A stretch of DNA of 8,818 bases from Spirochaetales bacterium. Its GTDB lineage: Bacteria; Spirochaetota; Spirochaetia; JAGLYY01. Every line of letters begins with the position of its first letter. The stretch's first letter is position 1. Both the position numbers and the translations under genes were made by a program. The DNA is taken from positions 1 to 8,818 of the forward strand of contig JAGLYY010000042.1 in NCBI GenBank assembly GCA_023131935.1. Direction: 5' to 3'. The notes beneath the pieces are model-generated. The model did no database searches. It was not told where the DNA came from and saw nothing but the letters and a program-made list of their open reading frames with translations. Shown here piece after piece: positions 5,526 to 8,818 of this stretch.

Positions 5526-5988
5526 ATGCCCTTTCTCTAACTGCAACGTTGATTTCCACCTTGCCATGGGGAAGTGTGACCGGGACTATCAACGCTTCTA
5601 CTTCAGTATCGGTTACTTCCATATTATCCCCGGTTATTATCGCCGGAGGAGTAAGGTCAAATTTAAAACCCAGATCATGGAGTTTCGTAACTGCTTGTGC
5701 CGTAATCATATTGGCAAGCTCTGTGATCGTTGCTTTCGCAAGTTCATCCATCGAGGTGAGCTCCTCACCATTCATCGCAGACGCGATTTTGATTGCCGTG
5801 CTGTTGCTCATATCAAAGAGAACTCGGCCTTCCACATCTCCTGCCAGCCCCACGATGGCGGTAACCCCAAGAGCTGTTTGTGTTGCCGGTTTTAAATACA
5901 ACTCTCCACGCTTAGGTTCTTCGCCCAAGACCTCTTTGAGCACGTTAAACGCGGATTCCACGAATGGGTTAATATACTCGACTCTCAT
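5524..5988 (-). CDS. cheX: CheY-P phosphatase CheX
   Basis: CheX removes the phosphoryl group from CheY-P and so resets the chemotaxis signal, replacing the CheZ of enterobacteria. The protein has 154 residues, the usual size. It opens with MRVEYINPFVESAFNVL (1-17), typical of the family. The catalytic ExxN motif of the CheC/CheX/FliY group is visible as E90 and N93 in ITELANMITA. Only this one ExxN motif is present, as expected for CheX rather than CheC, which usually has two. The segment GDVEGRVLFDMS (50-61) fits a family beta strand and turn. The ATG at 5988 has AAGGAG about eight bases upstream. It lies between cheW-cheR (57-base gap, no terminator) and cheY (12-base gap), the order I recall for Treponema and Borrelia. 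Confidence 0.94.
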   Translation of the reverse strand: MRVEYINPFVESAFNVLKEVLGEEPKRGELYLKPATQTALGVTAIVGLAGDVEGRVLFDMSNSTAIKIASAMNGEELTSMDELAKATITELANMITAQAVTKLHDLGFKFDLTPPAIITGDNMEVTDTEVEALIVPVTLPHGKVEINVAVRERA

Positions 5989-6046
5989 ATTCCAAGCTCC
6001 TTAATTACATTCATCTTTATCGAAGCCACCCCTGCTCCGCTGTTCC

Positions 6047-7330
6047 CTATCTTCTGTATTTTTTGTATGCACTGATATTTCCCTCACCCACTGCTGTCCA
6101 CCCATCAGCAGGAAGATTCTCATGTTCTCCGACAATCAATATACCCTCTTCCTTCAGTTTCTCTTCAAACTCCGTCAGAACCAGGGCCTGTTCGTCAGGC
6201 GTAAGAAAGGAAAGGAGATCCCGGGCCACTATCAGGTCCACGGGGGGAAAGGGATTCGGATGAAGAATATCATGAAATTCGAACAGGAGCATATCCCGTA
6301 TTTCGGGGGAGAAGCTGAAACCATTCTTCCCTTCCACTATCCAATCCGTGTAGTCCTCAGGAATCATCCCTTCACCGAATACAAGATTCGGCGCTGTGGA
6401 GATACTCAACAGATCATTATCATTTGCCCACAGCTTAATACTTAATAAAGGATACTTCTCTTTCAGCAGCGTGGCAATAGAGTATGCCTCATATCCCTGC
6501 CCACATCCAACATTCCAGACATTGAAATTACCCTGGTCCCTATCTGACAGGATCGAGGCAACTGCTTTCCGGAGGTCCGCCTTCCAAAAGCACCCGGAAT
6601 CCCGACTGAAAAAGACCGAGAGAAATTCATCTGCTTCTACCGGGTCTTTCAACTGGAGGTCCGACCTGGGCCGTATCTTTTTCCATTCTTCGAACCGCTG
6701 GTGCACCCAATCCCGGTTTACCGGAGATACAAAGAACTTCCGGAAGGTAGCGAGGGTTTCCATAATAAAGGTATAGTCGAGCTCTGCCTCCGGTTCAACC
6801 GGTTGGGATGCCAGAGCCCTCGGGGTCTCCTCGACTGCTGCCTCCTCCTGCTTTCCGAAAATTCTTTCCGCATCAAGGATCAAATACAGCTTTTCATATT
6901 TTTCCACCACCCCTTCAATATATTTAATATTGATGTCACCAAACAGGGGGTGGGGAGGTTGAATGGACTCAGAGGAAACTCCCACAACTTTTTCGATGGT
7001 ATCGACGATAATCCCTAGGATATTATCCTCTAACCTGAGGATAATGATGTTTTCCTGTTCACCGGCTCTTTTTGAAAGGGCAGGAAGGTGAAACATGATC
7101 CGCAGATCAATAATAGATATAATCTCACCACGAAGATTGTAGACCCCCCGGACAAAGGGTACCGAGTTGGGAACAAAGGTGAATTTTCGCGCTTTGGAAA
7201 TTTCCTTCACCTTCATGATATCAATCCCGTATTCCTTTCCTCCGAGGGAGAAGGTAACCATCTTGAAGTCTATCGAATTAACCTGCTCCTGCATTTCCTC
7301 TTCTATTTGTTCAGTTGTTAATGCTTCCAT
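6047..7330 (-). CDS. cheW: CheW coupling protein fused to a divergent CheR-like methyltransferase domain
   Basis: CheW joins chemoreceptors to the CheA kinase in the receptor array. The 427-residue protein has a full CheW domain (about 21-160), with VTFSLGGKEYGIDIMKV at its start and VRGVYNLRGEIISIIDLR (60-77), the classic CheW core. A linker rich in Glu, Ala and Pro follows (161-185). Residues about 186-425 resemble CheR. They include the S-adenosylmethionine loop NVGCGQGYEAYSIA (273-286), WANDNDLLSISTA (301-313) with D304 at the position of the CheR SAM-ribose Asp, and VDLIVARDLLSFL (364-376), matching the CheR FDLIxCRNVLxYF block. The N-terminal CheR helical domain is shortened. The TxxFFR block near the active site appears as SGCFWK (245-250), and the RN of CRNV is RD. 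Methyltransferase activity is therefore doubtful. This fusion is a known spirochaete feature. AAAGGGAG (7341-7348) precedes the ATG, 24 bases after cheA. Confidence 0.93.
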   Translation of the reverse strand: MEALTTEQIEEEMQEQVNSIDFKMVTFSLGGKEYGIDIMKVKEISKARKFTFVPNSVPFVRGVYNLRGEIISIIDLRIMFHLPALSKRAGEQENIIILRLEDNILGIIVDTIEKVVGVSSESIQPPHPLFGDINIKYIEGVVEKYEKLYLILDAERIFGKQEEAAVEETPRALASQPVEPEAELDYTFIMETLATFRKFFVSPVNRDWVHQRFEEWKKIRPRSDLQLKDPVEADEFLSVFFSRDSGCFWKADLRKAVASILSDRDQGNFNVWNVGCGQGYEAYSIATLLKEKYPLLSIKLWANDNDLLSISTAPNLVFGEGMIPEDYTDWIVEGKNGFSFSPEIRDMLLFEFHDILHPNPFPPVDLIVARDLLSFLTPDEQALVLTEFEEKLKEEGILIVGEHENLPADGWTAVGEGNISAYKKYRR

Positions 7331-7354
7331 GTAAGAAACTCCCTTTAAAAGGAA

Positions 7355-8818
7355 TCACGAGATAGACGCCGCTCGACGACGCCTGTTTTCTATCTCTTTT
7401 CTGAGACCCAGGTCAAGAAGCTGGCTGACATCGATAATGAGCGATACAGTACCATCCCCCAGGATAGTAGCCCCGGCGATACCCGGAGAATTTGTATACC
7501 TGTCCCGGAGGGGCTTTATTACGACATCCTCTTCGCCAATGAGAGCGTCTATCATGAGACCCATCTTCTTGTCAGCTGTACCGACGATAACGACAAAATT
7601 ATATTCACCTTCCTCTTCTGAGGCTATGTTGAATAGTCTGTTCAACCTCAAGAGAGAAACAACATCCTCTCTGACGTTGAAAACTTCATAATTATCGATA
7701 AACTTGATTTCATCAGGTTTTATCCGGTGACTTTCCACAACCGAAGAGATGGGGATCGCGTAAATCTCGGAACCAACCCGGACAAGCAGCCCCTGAATTA
7801 TCGCGAGAGTGAGGGGGAGCTTGATAGTAAAGTGAGTGCCTTTTCCCTTCTCGGACCATACACTGACATTGCCATTCAGTTTCTCGATCTGTTTTTTCAC
7901 CACATCGAGGCCTACTCCCCGTCCTGAGATATTTGTTACCTCTTTTGCGGTGGAGAACCCGGCATCAAAAATCAAATTAAATGCTTCTATATCAGAAAGG
8001 CGTTTACTCGGATGGATAATCCCCCGGTCGATGGCCCGCTGATGAACAGCATCAATATCAATCCCTTTTCCGTCGTCGGATATTTCGATGATGATCATGT
8101 TCCCTTCGTTGCTTGCCTTAAGCCGGACAACCCCATCTTCTTCCTTCCCGGCGGCCTTCCGCTCGGAGGGGATTTCAACACCATGATCGATTGAGTTCCG
8201 TACGCAATGGATCAACGGATCAAGAAGATCTTCGATTACTGATTTGTCAAGCTCCGTATCCTCCCCTTCGAGAATGAGATTTACCTTTTTCCCGAGGGAT
8301 TTTGAAACGTCCCTGACAAGACGCGGGAACCGGGAGAAAATCTGGGAAATCGGGACCATCCGGATCTGCATGACCCCTTCCTGGAGCTCACCGGTAATCC
8401 GGCTAAGGTTCTGGTTTGTGCTCCTGAACTTACTTACGGTGTTCTTCAGCTTCCCTCCAAAAGTGTCGAAGAGGGTAAACATATTGCCGTATTCATCCAG
8501 GATTTCCTTCTTTACTTCCTTCACAGACCGCCCTTTTTGAATCGATTCTATATAATCCGGAAGGGTATCAAAGAGTTCCTTCAACCGCTCACGATAGGTT
8601 GACTCGGTAGTCTGGAGATCCAGCTGGGCATCGGAGAACTGGTTTGCTATTTGATTGAAGGTGGCCTTGTTTATGACCGTTTCACTTACAAGATTTAAGA
8701 GATCGTCTATCCTGCGGGAGTCTACCCTGAGGACTGAGCCGCCTTTTGCCGCTTTTCTACCCTCTGATACTTTAGCCTCACCCTTTGGTTCAGCCTTTTG
8801 AGACGGGGTCTTCTCTTC
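7355..8818 (-). CDS. cheA: chemotaxis histidine kinase CheA, C-terminal 487 residues (5' end outside window)
   Basis: CheA is the receptor-controlled kinase that phosphorylates CheY. The frame is open from base 8818 to the TGA at 7355-7357. The visible part begins with a Lys/Glu/Pro linker (1-33), then the P3 dimerisation region (about 34-170). The P4 kinase domain follows, with N box HCVRNSIDHG (204-213), G1 box DDGKGID (248-254), F box FSTAKEVT (288-295) and G2 box GRGVGLD (299-305). The P5 regulatory domain (about 335-470), with IVGTADKKMGLMIDALIG and PGIAGATILGDG, binds CheW. The P1 phosphotransfer domain with its histidine and the CheY-binding P2 are upstream. P3 is unusual: about 135 residues lie between the VLRVDSRRIDDLLNLVSE and MVPISQIFSRFPRLV landmarks, compared with well under 100 in E. 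coli CheA. An internal TTG at 8584 is not the start, because homology continues upstream. Confidence 0.96.
   Translation of the reverse strand, partial: EEKTPSQKAEPKGEAKVSEGRKAAKGGSVLRVDSRRIDDLLNLVSETVINKATFNQIANQFSDAQLDLQTTESTYRERLKELFDTLPDYIESIQKGRSVKEVKKEILDEYGNMFTLFDTFGGKLKNTVSKFRSTNQNLSRITGELQEGVMQIRMVPISQIFSRFPRLVRDVSKSLGKKVNLILEGEDTELDKSVIEDLLDPLIHCVRNSIDHGVEIPSERKAAGKEEDGVVRLKASNEGNMIIIEISDDGKGIDIDAVHQRAIDRGIIHPSKRLSDIEAFNLIFDAGFSTAKEVTNISGRGVGLDVVKKQIEKLNGNVSVWSEKGKGTHFTIKLPLTLAIIQGLLVRVGSEIYAIPISSVVESHRIKPDEIKFIDNYEVFNVREDVVSLLRLNRLFNIASEEEGEYNFVVIVGTADKKMGLMIDALIGEEDVVIKPLRDRYTNSPGIAGATILGDGTVSLIIDVSQLLDLGLRKEIENRRRRAASIS

Noticed and set aside
5480..6004. 174-residue open frame on the plus strand opposite cheX
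   Set aside because: It is antisense to a clear CheX with an intact ExxN motif, is Ser/Thr-rich as expected of a shadow frame, and belongs to no recognisable family.

Overview
The window looks like part of a spirochaete chromosome (Spirochaetota). The main evidence is the minus-strand block cheA, cheW fused to a CheR-like domain, cheX, cheY. As I recall, this order and this fusion are characteristic of Treponema and related spirochaetes. The base composition looks balanced (roughly half G+C by eye, not computed), which would suit a free-living Spirochaeta/Sediminispirochaeta-type organism better than an AT-rich Borrelia. The genus is a guess. I see no insertion sequence, phage gene, CRISPR array or rRNA.

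Plus strand, 1-3632: the 3' end of a seryl-tRNA synthetase gene, then a tight run of nicotinamidase (pncA), nicotinate phosphoribosyltransferase (pncB) and a NeuB/SpsE-family sialic-acid-synthase-like enzyme. pncA and pncB overlap by 4 bases, and pncB and the neuB-like gene overlap by 35 bases, so the three are probably one transcript. PncA and PncB together turn nicotinamide into nicotinate mononucleotide for NAD salvage. Why a nonulosonate-type synthase is coupled to them is unexplained.

Minus strand, 3634-4795: a good -10 box drives an unrecognised 81-residue protein. Its last codons overlap the start of a nucleoside phosphorylase of the uridine/purine phosphorylase superfamily. The phosphorylase stop codon lies one base from the neuB-like stop codon, so the two transcripts converge with no room for a terminator. 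A phosphorylase that accepts nicotinamide riboside would feed nicotinamide to PncA, which is an attractive but unproven link.

Minus strand, 4875-5042: a self-contained tRNA-Val(GAC) unit with a strong promoter and an intrinsic terminator. The tRNA appears to have C rather than the near-universal U at position 33.

Minus strand, 5077-8818: the chemotaxis operon. CheA (C-terminal 487 residues in the window) is the kinase, CheW-CheR the coupling protein, CheY the phosphorylated messenger to the flagellar motor, and CheX the CheY-P phosphatase. CheA has a dimerisation region clearly longer than the enterobacterial one, matching the atypical receptor arrays reported for spirochaetes. The window is mostly ordinary housekeeping and motility DNA. 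The best candidates for a second look are the NAD-salvage/neuB coupling, the small coupled protein, the phosphorylase specificity, the C33 tRNA and the divergent CheR-like domain.
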